A DNA stretch of 27,500 nucleotides from Pigoraptor vietnamica (Eukaryota; Opisthokonta; Filasterea), in assembly GCA_943704525.1 (NCBI GenBank), contig CALSCQ010002672.1, positions 1 through 27,500 of the forward strand, written 5' to 3'. Made by a program: the position numbers and the translations under genes. Positions 12,819 through 22,143 of the stretch are shown piece after piece. The notes under the pieces were generated by a model. The model saw only the letters and a program-made list of their open reading frames with translations. It had not been told where the DNA came from and made no database searches. Each line of letters begins with the position of its first letter. The stretch's first letter is position 1.

Positions 12819-13381
12819 TCACACCGAGGGCCGCACCGCGCGGTCGATCTTGTTGAGGTGCAGCTGAATGGCGGGAGTGACCCACACACCGCACGAGCAC
12901 TGCGACCCTGCGCACACAAAGGCGGAGTCAGGGATATAGCTTGCAGCGCAACTCACGACACAAGAAAATGCTCGCGCTTGCATGTGTATTACACGCAGAC
13001 CTGACGTCATGCGCACCAACGTGCACTTTCAGCCAACGCACCTGACCACGAGTACGACCCGAGCCGCGCGCCGCACTTCGGGCACGTGACCTTCCCCTCT
13101 ACGGCGCCGTCGTTGATGCCGGCCATCCACGGCTGCTGCTCGACAAAGATCGACGTGCAGGCGGGCTCCTGCGCATCCCCACCGAAGCCCTGCGACCGCT
13201 TGCGCACCGCAAACGACGCCTGCCCCTCGCCCCGCGCGTGCGGCACGATGTCGTCGGTGACAACGAGCGCCTCGCGGCACTTGCGACAGTGGTAGCTGTA
13301 GCTGTGGCGGGGGGCGCTGTCAGCCGCCTGCCCAGCGACCGCACCGCTCTCGGGGACGGGCTGCTCCTGCACCGCGGACAT
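12819..13381 (-). CDS. Stand-alone YVH1/DUSP12-type zinc-binding domain protein
   Basis: Exons 13381-13042 and 12907-12819 (GT-AG intron), 142 aa. The protein matches the C-terminal zinc-binding domain of YVH1/DUSP12: CRKC (C32, C35), H48, C75 in CTSIFVEQQPWM, CPKC (C100, C103) in CPKCGARLGSYSW, and QCSC (C117, C119) leading to VWVTPAIQLHLNKID. That gives eight candidate ligands, enough for two zinc ions as in DUSP12. The dual-specificity phosphatase domain that precedes this in yeast and animals is absent: only 326 bases separate this start from the divergent prefoldin gene. In yeast, Yvh1 helps release Mrt4 from pre-60S ribosomes, and its zinc domain does this without phosphatase activity, so a ribosome-assembly role is likely (inference). 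An in-frame ATG about 75 bases upstream (near 13459) would add about 25 unconserved residues. Confidence 0.88.
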
Positions 13382-13641
13382 GTTTTTTGAAAGGTGAAGA
13401 CCATTGAGTCTTCCCAGTCTTCTTGTGTATGTCGCACACCGAAGTGGAGCAATGGCCATGCACGTGGGCACCGTTCACGTGATTGTTACGCCGTGTAACA
13501 TATCACGTGAAACCACGTGCCAATTGCTCACGTGACCACCGTCTTGGAATTTGTGTCAGCTGTGTGTGCGTGCGAGGTACATTCGTTTGTTCGTGCGTGG
13601 TTTTCCGAAAAAACCCATTTATTTGGAGGGTCCATTGCACG

Positions 13642-13700
<59 letters not shown>

Positions 13701-13707
13701 ACACACA
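13382..13707. promoter_or_regulatory. Divergent promoter region with five CACGTG boxes
   Basis: CACGTG occurs at 13461, 13476, 13504, 13514 and 13529, five copies in 74 bases. Between them lies TGATTGTTACGC (13480-13491) and the inverted repeat GTTAC, 5-nt spacer, GTAAC (13485-13499). The region separates the YVH1-like and prefoldin 3 start codons. CACGTG is the core site of bHLH-type factors; the actual binder is unknown. Confidence 0.55.
13644..13698 (+). repeat. (CA)n microsatellite just upstream of prefoldin 3 ATG
   Basis: About 55 bases of CA dinucleotide, ending 9 bases before the ATG at 13708. It probably lies in the 5' UTR or core promoter rather than an intron. Confidence 0.95.
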
Positions 13708-15329
13708 ATGGCAGCGGTGGCAACAACAAACCCGCGGGGGATTCCTGCGGCGCCCTTCGTGGTGCGTGGCTCGCCGCTTGACATGCACTCGTTGCGCATC
13801 CTTCCGTTCGATGCCTTTTCTATTTGCGGTGTGGCAATGACACACGTTCATTTTCGGCCCGTTCTCTTACCGCGAAGCGCTCTCTTCTCAATGGCGCTTG
13901 TTTTGAGCCGATCGCACGTGCTGCGCAATTCCTCGCCTTGAACAGTTTCCTCGCTTGAAATACCTCTGAACTTTTTTTTCTCTCGGCGCGAGCGTTGCCT
14001 TTTCCCCCGATTCACCCGTAAATTTTTGCGTCTTTTGCTGCGCACATTTCTTCGCACTGATCCCTCTCTCCATTCGAATTTCCCGCCGCGCAGGAGGACG
14101 TGCAGGCGTTTCTGAAGGAGGGCGAGACGGTCGAGGGGCTCCTCGAGAAGTTTGCCGAGCGCAACCAAAAGTACAAGTTCATGGAGACGCAGCTCGGCGT
14201 CAAGCGGCGCTCGCTCAAGGCAAAGGTGCCCCCCTCGCCCTCGGCATCATCTTAAGACCCATGCCTTTCCTCGCTCCGTGTTGCCCTCTGTGTGTGCGCG
14301 CGTGTGTGCGCCTCGTCCTTGAGCACCATGCGACTTGCGCGTGAGCCGAAGTGCCGTCGACGGAGTGTCAATTTTTTTGAATTTTCCGTCTCTTTGCTTC
14401 CATCCCTTTCACGCCTTGTGTTCGACAAACGCAATGGCCTTGTGCGGACGCCTCTTTTAAAAACCCATTTTACTGTGGCTGTGGTCGCAGTTGTGCACAG
14501 CTGACTCCCGACGCCGCAGATTCCCGACATCCGCGCGACGCTTGAGATGGTGCAGCACCTGAAGGCGAAGGGGAAGGCGGGCGAGTCCGTGACGACGGAC
14601 TTTGAGCTATGCGAGACGGTCTTTGCGGAGGCCACGATCGCGCCAACGGACAGAGTGTGCCTCTGGCTGGGGGTGAGTGGGGCTGCACCGTGTGTGCACG
14701 CGTGCCTGTTTTGCTGTGTGTTTCATGCGTGACGTGTGCGTGCGTTGGACGAGTGCGTGTGAACGAGCCGCTTGTTGTCCTCTCTCTCTCTCACTGGCAC
14801 TTTCTTATTCTTCTCTTACTTTCCGCCCTATGCGTCCGTTACGGCTTGTGCACTGCACGGCCAATCGAAATCCCACGGTCGCTCACTCTCCTTCACCGCA
14901 GGCCAACGTCATGCTTGAGTATGGCGTGGACGAGGCCGCCGAGCTCCTCCAGCGGAACCTCGACACGGCCACGCGCAGCCTTGAGCAGGTCACCGAGGAC
15001 CTCCACTTTCTGCGCGACCAGATCACGACGATGGAAGTCAGTATCCGCCCCGTCGTGGCCTATGGCAAGTTTTCGTATTGTTTTTGTGCGCGAGTTCCAG
15101 TGTTGTGCGCTTATGCTGTGATGCTGGCCGTGTGCTGTGCCGTTGCTGCACCGTCATGCAATTCTGCGTGTGTGTGTTGTATTTGAGAGTGCAAGTGTGT
15201 GTGTTTGAGAGTGTATGAAGTAGAGTGCGTGTGTGTGCACGTGTCTTCTCCTTGACCCTTTTGTCAGACTGGGCGCGCGTGTTCAACTGGGATGTCAAGC
15301 GGCGACGCAAGGCGGACCAGGCGCAGTAA
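13708..15329 (+). CDS. VBP1: Prefoldin subunit 3 (VBP1)
   Basis: Exons: 13708-13761, 14094-14225, 14520-14672, 14902-15040, 15268-15329; 179 aa, the usual length. Alpha-type prefoldin subunit of the hexameric co-chaperone that hands actin and tubulin to the TRiC/CCT chaperonin in the cytosol. The N-terminus GIPAAPFVEDVQAF and the sequence KYKFME match VBP1; the central beta-hairpin region reads [27 protein letters not shown]; the second coiled-coil helix contains LHFLRDQITTMEVN and the C-terminus WARVFNWDVKRRRK. The 18-residue first exon is separated by a 332-base intron, and its ATG directly follows a (CA)n tract. All introns are GT-AG. Divergent from the YVH1-like gene, whose predicted role is also in protein biogenesis; any link is speculative. 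Confidence 0.96.
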
Positions 15330-15583
15330 AACAAAGCGAGCACCTCGCAAGTGCACCCGACATAAAGGAATGCCCACGCGAGTTCGTCCTTGATTGTTTA
15401 TGATTTTTTTGTATGTGATTCACGACCCCGGCGGCGGCCAAGTCCGCTGCCTGTCGCCTATGGTACAACAATGTGTGCAACGCCGCCGAAAACAAGCGCA
15501 AACACGCAGCCGCAGACACGAAATCCAAACAGCGCGCACGCACGCGCGCACGCAACGCAACCCCCGCCCTAGCGAGGCAGGTG

Positions 15584-17191
15584 TCAGAACCCTATCCCTG
15601 AGCCAGGGCCGCCCTGCAGCGAGGGGTGCCGCGCGAGGCCGTCCGTTGGCGGCTGGTGACCGTGTGCCGTCCCATACGGAAGGTCTCCGCCGGCGAACGC
15701 GGCGCCTCCGTGCGTCTCGGCACCCATGCTGCGCGCGGACAGAGGCGCGGCGAGGGCCGGTCCGTACATGCCGCCCATCTGCCCAGCGTGCCCGCCGTAC
15801 CCGCCATATTGCGCGAGATTGCCGTACGCTGGCATTGCGGCAAGTGGCTGTGCCGGCGCGTCCTGCGAGCCAAACTCGGCGCCGCCGGGGCCCTCCGGCA
15901 GCATGAGCCCGAGATCGCGCCCCTGGAATCCGCCGACATGCTGCGCGTACCCGAACGGCACGCCGGCGTTTGCAAACGCGCCGTCGCGCATTTGCTGCTG
16001 CTGCTGCTGCTGGAGCGCATAGTTCATCGCGGCCCCGTGGGGGGGCTGACCAAACGCCGTAGCCGGCGCCCCGTGCGGAAAGGGCGCGCCGTAGTGGCGG
16101 GTGTGGGTCAACATCGCAAGCGTATGCGCCGAGAGCGGCTGCGCATGTTGTCCGTTTGCTCCACCCGTCGCCATCGCGTGAGGTGCGCCCGACATGTGCG
16201 CCGGCATCGCGGGCCCTTCCACCACACGCGCGCCAAACTGCGGCATCTGCTGGAACTGCGGCAGTGGACTGGCGTACCCATACGGCGCAGCCTGGAACGG
16301 AAGCGCCGCGCCGCCCGATCCCGCGGTAACCGCGCCGCCCGCGACCAAGCCCATCGCAGACACGGAGCGCGCGGGTGCCGGAATGTAGTCGCCGCCGTAG
16401 CGCTGCTGGGAGAGATCGCCCATGGCCGCACCGGCGGTTGGCAGCGGCACCGCGACGTCGTGTCCGGACCGGACAAACCGCGGGTTCATCACGACCTGGG
16501 CGTCGTGTGCGGACACCCGCCGGCCCGACGGCTTGTTCACGTGCTGCGCCGCGACGAATGGCGCCGCTCGTCCCATGTCGGAGGGCGGAGCAACCGCATC
16601 TCCAACGCCCACACCGTCAACCGCGGCGACGTCGGGAATAGTCGCGACCGCCGCGGGCTGACCGTGCGGCCCGACGTCCACGGGCACAGGGGGCAATGGC
16701 AAGGGCGGCGGCGGCGGCAGTGCCGCCTCGCCACCGGAGGGGGACGTCGAGTCGGAGCCGTCTGTTCGCGGGGCCTTGTGAACCGTGTTGAGGCTGATGC
16801 CCATCGCCTTGAGCTCCTTGTAGAGGCGCGAGTGCGACACGACGAGGCCGCACTCGCGCAGCTTGGCGTTGAGCATCGAGCTCGTCCACGTCGGGTCCGT
16901 CTCGCGGAGATAGGCGACCGTCAGGAGGATGTGCTCGTGCCACGGCTCGAGGTTGAGGCCCTGCCGGCCCTTCTTGTAGTAGCGCTTGAGCGGCGGGGGA
17001 TCGAACCCGCCGTGGTTGCGGCGGTACTCGGACCACACGCGCCAGACCGTGTGCTCCGAAAAGCCCGTGCGCTCCGCCGTGAGGCGCACGATCTTCTTGG
17101 CTGTCTTGGCCTCCTTCTCCCGCTCGATCTCATTCCGCACGGCGATGATCCGCTGCTTGTCCTCGAGCTTGAGCTGGACGCCCTGCGGCAT
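15584..17191 (-). CDS. Intronless protein with transposase-type helix-turn-helix and low-complexity tail
   Basis: A single 535-aa frame starting at the first ATG (17191); only TTG-type codons lie further upstream. Residues 1-58 contain a helix-turn-helix (KTAKKIVRLTAERTGFSEHT, then VWRVWSEYRR); residues 85-135 contain a second, winged-helix-like segment (HILLTVAYLRETDPTWTSS, then LNAKLRECGLVVSHSRLYKELKAMGIS). This two-part layout resembles the paired-like DNA-binding region of Tc1/mariner transposases. The remaining ~390 residues are rich in Pro, Ala, Gly, Gln and Met, with a Pro-rich stretch, a short poly-Gln run (about residue 394) and no DDE catalytic domain. It may be a host-adopted DNA-binding protein (inference). 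I recognise no named family member. It lacks introns, unlike most neighbours. A long open frame on the opposite strand (15626-17320) is judged a shadow because only the minus frame gives folded-domain sequence. Confidence 0.72.
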   Translation of the reverse strand: MPQGVQLKLEDKQRIIAVRNEIEREKEAKTAKKIVRLTAERTGFSEHTVWRVWSEYRRNHGGFDPPPLKRYYKKGRQGLNLEPWHEHILLTVAYLRETDPTWTSSMLNAKLRECGLVVSHSRLYKELKAMGISLNTVHKAPRTDGSDSTSPSGGEAALPPPPPLPLPPVPVDVGPHGQPAAVATIPDVAAVDGVGVGDAVAPPSDMGRAAPFVAAQHVNKPSGRRVSAHDAQVVMNPRFVRSGHDVAVPLPTAGAAMGDLSQQRYGGDYIPAPARSVSAMGLVAGGAVTAGSGGAALPFQAAPYGYASPLPQFQQMPQFGARVVEGPAMPAHMSGAPHAMATGGANGQHAQPLSAHTLAMLTHTRHYGAPFPHGAPATAFGQPPHGAAMNYALQQQQQQQMRDGAFANAGVPFGYAQHVGGFQGRDLGLMLPEGPGGAEFGSQDAPAQPLAAMPAYGNLAQYGGYGGHAGQMGGMYGPALAAPLSARSMGAETHGGAAFAGGDLPYGTAHGHQPPTDGLARHPSLQGGPGSGIGF

Positions 17192-20100
17192 GTCGAGGCG
17201 CCGGCGATGACCCTCGCCACACGCGGCTCGAGTCAGTGTGCGGCGCTGGCCGCCGGTTGGGCCGCAGTCGCCCCGCGAAAGGGATTGATCTCCGCACGCA
17301 GAGACGCCGATCGGCAGTAGGGCTCTCGCGGGAAGAAGACGCAAGGGTCACCGGAGGCCCTGTCGCCACTGCGCGGGCAGATATGAAAATTCACAGTTGG
17401 GGCAGTCAAGTGCCGATTGCCGCAACCGGGACCGCGGCGCCGTCAGATACAGCCGTTGGCGATCGCTGTGTAGCTGAGGTGCAGTCGTAGAGGAGGCGTT
17501 ACGCCGAGGCGAAGAGGACGTTCCCTCATGTCGCTGTCCACCGCCGCTTCACTTGGCGGTGAAGTCGCAATGGGCGAAGGCAAAATGAGCGAGAATGGAC
17601 AGGACTCGCGGGATGCCCAGTTGCCCGAGGGCGGTCCGAGTGACCTGTGACTATGCGAACGACAGCCGATATCACAGGAATGTGTGGGAGACGGCCAGAA
17701 TGCGCTCGAAGGGGTACCACGCGTGTGGGGCGAGTTTTGGCGGGTTTCCACGAAGGGTCAGGCGACACGCACAGTGACCAATTGGGTCGCCGGAGCTATA
17801 CTGGGAGGTAGGCTGCAGCGAGTGTGCGATTGATTGACGCGCGGGGCGAGAGGGAGCACGCGTGTGTGTGCGGGGAAGTGGGCCAGTGGAGCGTAATTGT
17901 GTGGGACGATGTGCGAGAAATTGGCGCGCTCAAGTGATGGATTACCAAAGTGAGGCAAAACGGGGCTGAAAGTGCCACTGGCGCCGATGTGAAGTGAAGG
18001 CGTAGTGTGAGTGCGAGTTCTCGGTAACATGGGAGCCAAAAATAAAGACAAAATATCAAACAATGCCCATACATTGCCCATACAATCGCCTATTTTTCGC
18101 GTGAGTGTGAGAATGCTCAAAAATAGCACTACCGCAAATGGAAATTAAAGCCGAAACCGCGAATTATGACGCCCTATTGGCAGTTCCTCGTCATGGGTGT
18201 CAAAACTAGGGCGGACACGCACAGACAGTGGCCATTTAATGCGGCGCCCATTTGCCGTGACTTGGCCGAGTTGCCTGCCATCCCGCCCATCTCTATTGAG
18301 CCCGCCCGACCCACCCCCGCGGTGGTCTGACTGTGGCGGGCGAGTGGGCCGCTTTCCGCGCAGTCACGCGAGCGGATCCAAAGTGAGCGGCGATCGGAAT
18401 TCATTCGCCAAGTCAGCGGACGAAGTGAAAAGTCACCGCGTCCGATCTCCCGGAGACCGTTCACCTCACACTATCGCGGATTCGTCAGTGGGCTGCATTC
18501 TGAACCCGGTGCTCCAAAGGTACCCGCTCATAGCGGGGTTTCACCGACCCTGGTTTGGCGCCCGCTAACGACAGTCGATGGAGCCCTATTCCAATATATC
18601 GCGATTCGAAGTAAATTTAGTAGGGTGGTCTGGCCGGCGTTGAGGTCCGGCGATGTAATCTTGACGGCGCCGTCAGTCAGAGGTCGCCCGGCCCGGAACT
18701 GGCAGTGAGACCTGAGCCGCGGCCAGTCGGCACTGAGCGGTCCGCGCGCCCGTCGTCGGGGGCAGAGCCACGGCCCGGCTGCTCCACTGACCGGTCGCCA
18801 CTGGCTGCCGTGACTGTGGGGAGGAAACTTGCTACAGTATGATGGGCAGCCGGTGCGGAGATTTAACTTGAGGCCGGCGGTGTGCGGCCCGACTGACAGT
18901 ACCGATATCGATGAATTCGCCGGGCCCGCCGCGAAGAATTGTCAGTGACGAAACAATAGAGGTGCAACAGTCGTAAGTCCCCGACGGCTGCGATGCGACC
19001 GACATTGCCGTTCCCTCAGTCAGTCGGCCGGTCGGGGTCCGCTGAGTGCCGGGACCGAGCCTGCGGAGCCTGCGGTGAACTGTATTACACTACTATACTA
19101 CTGATTTCTGAGCTTCATGACGCATCACTGACCAGTGAAATCAGTTCGCGAAATGGCATTTGTAACGACGGAAACAATGGATGCGGCGGTTCGTCCGTTT
19201 CGCCCGCCGGACTGTGCCGTCAAAGGCGCGACATTGTTTCGGCCAAATGCATCAGCCGGGCGCTTGGCACGTCGCCGGAGGCGAACACTGAGACGCCATG
19301 ACACATCACTGCCAATGGCAGAATAACTGTGTCACGAAACAATTAAATGGATGCGGAACAGGGGGCCGTTTTCCACCCGCGCGGCCCGACGGCGTCCGTG
19401 CCGTCCGCAATCAATGTGTGACATTGTCTCCGTGCATCGCCCGCCCGGACCAACGGCTCCGTGTTGGACGTGAACGGCATAACTTGGCAACGGCCATTAC
19501 GGCAGTGTGCACTGCTTCGGCCGGAAACCACCATGATTCAGTTGAGAGCTACACCACTGCCTTGCGGGCCAGTGCTATGGGAGACTGTCAATTCGCAATC
19601 ATCTGCGCCGTCAGCCCGCGGGCGAACATGGTGTCGTCCGGCTAACTCGGCCGACTGAATTGCCGGGGAGGGGGTCAGGGGGGGGGGGACTCTGAGTCAG
19701 TGCTGGGCCGTGCCATTGGTGATTGACAACGGCCCAGCTTCGTTACTCTTGGCGGCTGAATATACCCACGAAGACGACAGCTGGCTTCTCGCAGTCGGTG
19801 CAGCCGCCACTGTCAAGTGCCGGTGACAGGAGTCGGCAGCCGGCCCGGGTGACGACCGCCGAGGCCGCCGCCGCGCCGATGTACTCCGACTGAGCCCGGC
19901 CGCCGGTCCGTTCTGTACTCGGCCGGGTACTGGCCCAGGCGGCCGCTCACGGCCGCAGTGTCACAGCCTAAGATTTCATCATCGGCGGTGGCTAAGATGC
20001 CCTAAAAATGAATTTGAATCAGGTAACGGCGGCCGACTTTGCTTCGCGACCGCCCACTGAGCATGCTACTGATAGCTCCGTCCGGATGGGGCAGGCGCAC

Positions 20101-20307
20101 TGCGGCAATATTGGATCGGGATTGTGTCGTGGCCAAGAGATTGTAGGGCTCATGCTTGGCCGTGTTCGTGAACTGGCAGCATCTCGTGACTCATCTGCCA
20201 GGCCGTGACGACGGAAATTAATTGCTGGTATGTATATGTAGTCGTGTGCTTTGGAACACTTCGGCACTGCCACGGGCCCCACAACACTACGAGCACCGCG
20301 AAGCTGT
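17192..20307. other. 3.1 kb gene-free block of unusual composition
   Basis: No recognisable gene, tRNA or transposon was found on either strand. Open frames are short and unlike the coding sequence elsewhere, and none of 60 codons or more occurs between about 18570 and 18990 despite the GC-rich sequence. GT/CA repeats, common elsewhere, are missing. CAGT or its complement ACTG is strongly enriched: I count 19 in 18661-19140. Local features: ATTGCCCATAC in near-tandem at 18062-18085, a CCCGCT/AGCGGG hairpin at 18523-18537, and an 11-G run near 19678-19688. It contains the promoter of the HTH gene at one end and the REP 3' flank at the other. Confidence 0.6.
18941..19445. repeat. Degenerate tandem units, about 165-230 bp
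   Basis: Shared words recur in the same order: CATGACRCATCACTG at 19116 and 19298; ACGRAACAAT-like words near 18949, 19169 and 19335, followed in the last two by GGATGCGG; and ACATTG near 19002, 19231 and 19421, each preceded by a CGACGG or GCCGTC type word. The copies are strongly diverged and contain indels, so limits are approximate. Confidence 0.45.
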
Positions 20308-22143
20308 TCATCGGTCCGCAGACGTCGCGTCACCTGAAGCCGCAGTGGCCGACACGCCCGTCGCCGGTCCCGCAGAGGAACCATCCCCTTCGGCACGCGC
20401 CTGTCCGCCCGCCTCAGAAGCGCCTGCAACCACACCGTCGCCGTTCGGGCCGTTTGGCTCGCCAGTGGCCACATGGGCTTCTTCAACTGGCCCGGGCGCT
20501 TCCAGCTCCGTCGACTCGCTCTCCGGCGGAAGAAAGGGCGTGTCGGCGCCGCACATTGCCTCGAACACGCGCCGGGCTTGGGCCACCGCAGCGTCGCAAT
20601 CGACAGCATACGGAGGGCGGTCCAAAACGATAACGGGCGAACCAGACGCGGCACTATGCCCTCCAGCGCCGGCGGACAGCGCAAAGTAGGCGACAGCGAG
20701 AGCCCGCGGGCGACCCGATGGCTCGGTGTCTTCGGGCGTGGACACGAGCGCACGCACGACGGGCTCAAGCGCCTCGCGGGCATTCGAAGTCTCGCCGTGC
20801 ATCATAACATGAAGCAGCGAGAACTCGGCGGGCGAGGCCGCGCCTGCGTGACCCACCGAGAGCACGTGCACGGGCGCGCCATTCGACGCGACGCCGGGCG
20901 GAATGGTTAGCAACTGGACGGAGTCCTTCCGCTCGGCCGACGAGGGACACAAAAGCCCGCCCTCCAACACGACCACCGCCCGAAGGACATATCCGCGCTG
21001 CGTGGCGGCCGCCGGGCGCGGGCCCTCGCCGCCATCTGCGTACGCTCTGTCGCCCAGCACGACCGTCTTGCCGGCAAACTCCCCCTCACTGCAACGGATG
21101 AGTGCCGCGCCGTCCTCGCGCTGGCCGAGCGCCACGACGCCGCGACGAAGAATGTAGATGCCACCCTTCACGGCGCACGTGCGACAAAACGCCTGCGCAA
21201 GTTCGCCCGTGCCGTACATTGGCCACAGAAACGGCGTCGGCCCGTAGCGTCCCAGAGACCCCAGAAATCGCCTCGTTGCAGCGAGGCCGCGCTCCGTGGA
21301 CGCCAGCGCAGCGCCCTCCGACGCGCCAATCGCAATGGCGTGGGCCACAAAGGCGGACATCCGGGGCGAGAGCTTCCGGGTGTTCCTGAGGTAGTCGACG
21401 AAGGGCGTGTCGCGCGCGTCGTGCCACTCGTCGCCGTGGCCCTCGTACTCGGCGCACATCGACAGCAGCTTCATGAGGACGCGCTTCTCCACGACGCCAA
21501 TCGCGCCGCTCGCAAAGACGTCCGCCCGCGAGCACGGCACCGGCGCAAGCTCCACGCGCCCGCCGCCCCCGTCCGCCTCCACGGCCATGAACGTGCGATC
21601 GACAGCCTTGAATTCGAGATAGCGACCGACGCCCGACGCAATGAGCAGCTCCACCATGTCACCGCGTCCGTACAGCACGCGCGGCAGCAGATCGACCTGA
21701 AACAGCCGCGACTTGGACAGCGCGTCCGCGTATGTCCTGTGCGCGGGCCCTTCTTGCACCCCTTCCCGCAGCTGTTCGCCGGCCGCAAGTTCGCCGCCGG
21801 GTTCGTCAGCGCTCACGGGATGGGCCGCACCACCATTGCCGTCGTCCGGGGTCTCGCTCACAGACACAGCCGCGGCCGCGGGCGGCGGTGGCGACGACGG
21901 CCATTCGAAGCGGCGGAAGCAGCGAAAGGCGCATGTGGAGTCTGCGGACGGCACAGTCGAGGCCCACTCCTCGAACGCGGCGAGTGGCAGGGACGTCCAG
22001 TCGCCGCCGTAGTTGTCATTTGCGTCAATGTGGAGCACAGTGCGACCCGCGCGCGCGAGTGCCGCAGCAAGTATGGACTCTGCAAGGCCGGTGCCAGCGA
22101 CGATGCAGTCGAACAGCGTCGACGCAATGTCGTCCTCGGCCAT
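20308..22143 (-). CDS. REP: Rab escort protein (REP/CHM, GDI family)
   Basis: One uninterrupted 611-aa frame from ATG at 22143. REP presents newly made Rab GTPases to geranylgeranyl transferase II and delivers the prenylated Rab to membranes. The N-terminal FAD/NAD-fold segment FDCIVAGTGLAESILAAALA with TVLHIDANDNYGGDW (11-49) is the GDI/REP signature. Later blocks follow REP rather than GDI: LYGRGDMVELLIASGVGRYLEFK, CSRADVFASGAIGVVEKRVL, TPFVDYLRNTRKLSP with FVAHAIA, RRFLGSLGRYGPTPFLWPMY, GTGELAQAFCRTCAVKGG, and a C-terminal VFEAMCGADTPFLPPESE that matches animal REP. The last ~60 residues are Glu/Gly/Ala-rich and unconserved. No introns, in contrast to most genes in the window. REP and ATP synthase subunit f are divergent, separated by 808 bases. 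Confidence 0.95.
   Translation of the reverse strand: MAEDDIASTLFDCIVAGTGLAESILAAALARAGRTVLHIDANDNYGGDWTSLPLAAFEEWASTVPSADSTCAFRCFRRFEWPSSPPPPAAAAVSVSETPDDGNGGAAHPVSADEPGGELAAGEQLREGVQEGPAHRTYADALSKSRLFQVDLLPRVLYGRGDMVELLIASGVGRYLEFKAVDRTFMAVEADGGGGRVELAPVPCSRADVFASGAIGVVEKRVLMKLLSMCAEYEGHGDEWHDARDTPFVDYLRNTRKLSPRMSAFVAHAIAIGASEGAALASTERGLAATRRFLGSLGRYGPTPFLWPMYGTGELAQAFCRTCAVKGGIYILRRGVVALGQREDGAALIRCSEGEFAGKTVVLGDRAYADGGEGPRPAAATQRGYVLRAVVVLEGGLLCPSSAERKDSVQLLTIPPGVASNGAPVHVLSVGHAGAASPAEFSLLHVMMHGETSNAREALEPVVRALVSTPEDTEPSGRPRALAVAYFALSAGAGGHSAASGSPVIVLDRPPYAVDCDAAVAQARRVFEAMCGADTPFLPPESESTELEAPGPVEEAHVATGEPNGPNGDGVVAGASEAGGQARAEGDGSSAGPATGVSATAASGDATSADR

Noticed and set aside
13382-13471. 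Upstream extension of the YVH1-like protein
   Set aside because: An in-frame ATG exists, but the added residues are not family-like and overlap a CACGTG-rich promoter; the ATG at 13381 is preferred.
16999-17008. GATCGAACCC, a tRNA T-arm-like sequence
   Set aside because: It lies inside the HTH coding frame and no matching acceptor or D-arm can be drawn around it.
15626-17320. 564-codon open frame on the plus strand opposite the HTH gene
   Set aside because: Arg-rich shadow of the GC-rich minus-strand gene; no domain recognised, while the minus frame gives clear HTH segments and a structured composition.
18197-18568. 123-codon open frame in the gene-free island
   Set aside because: No recognisable domain or splice pattern and a composition like the surrounding non-coding DNA.
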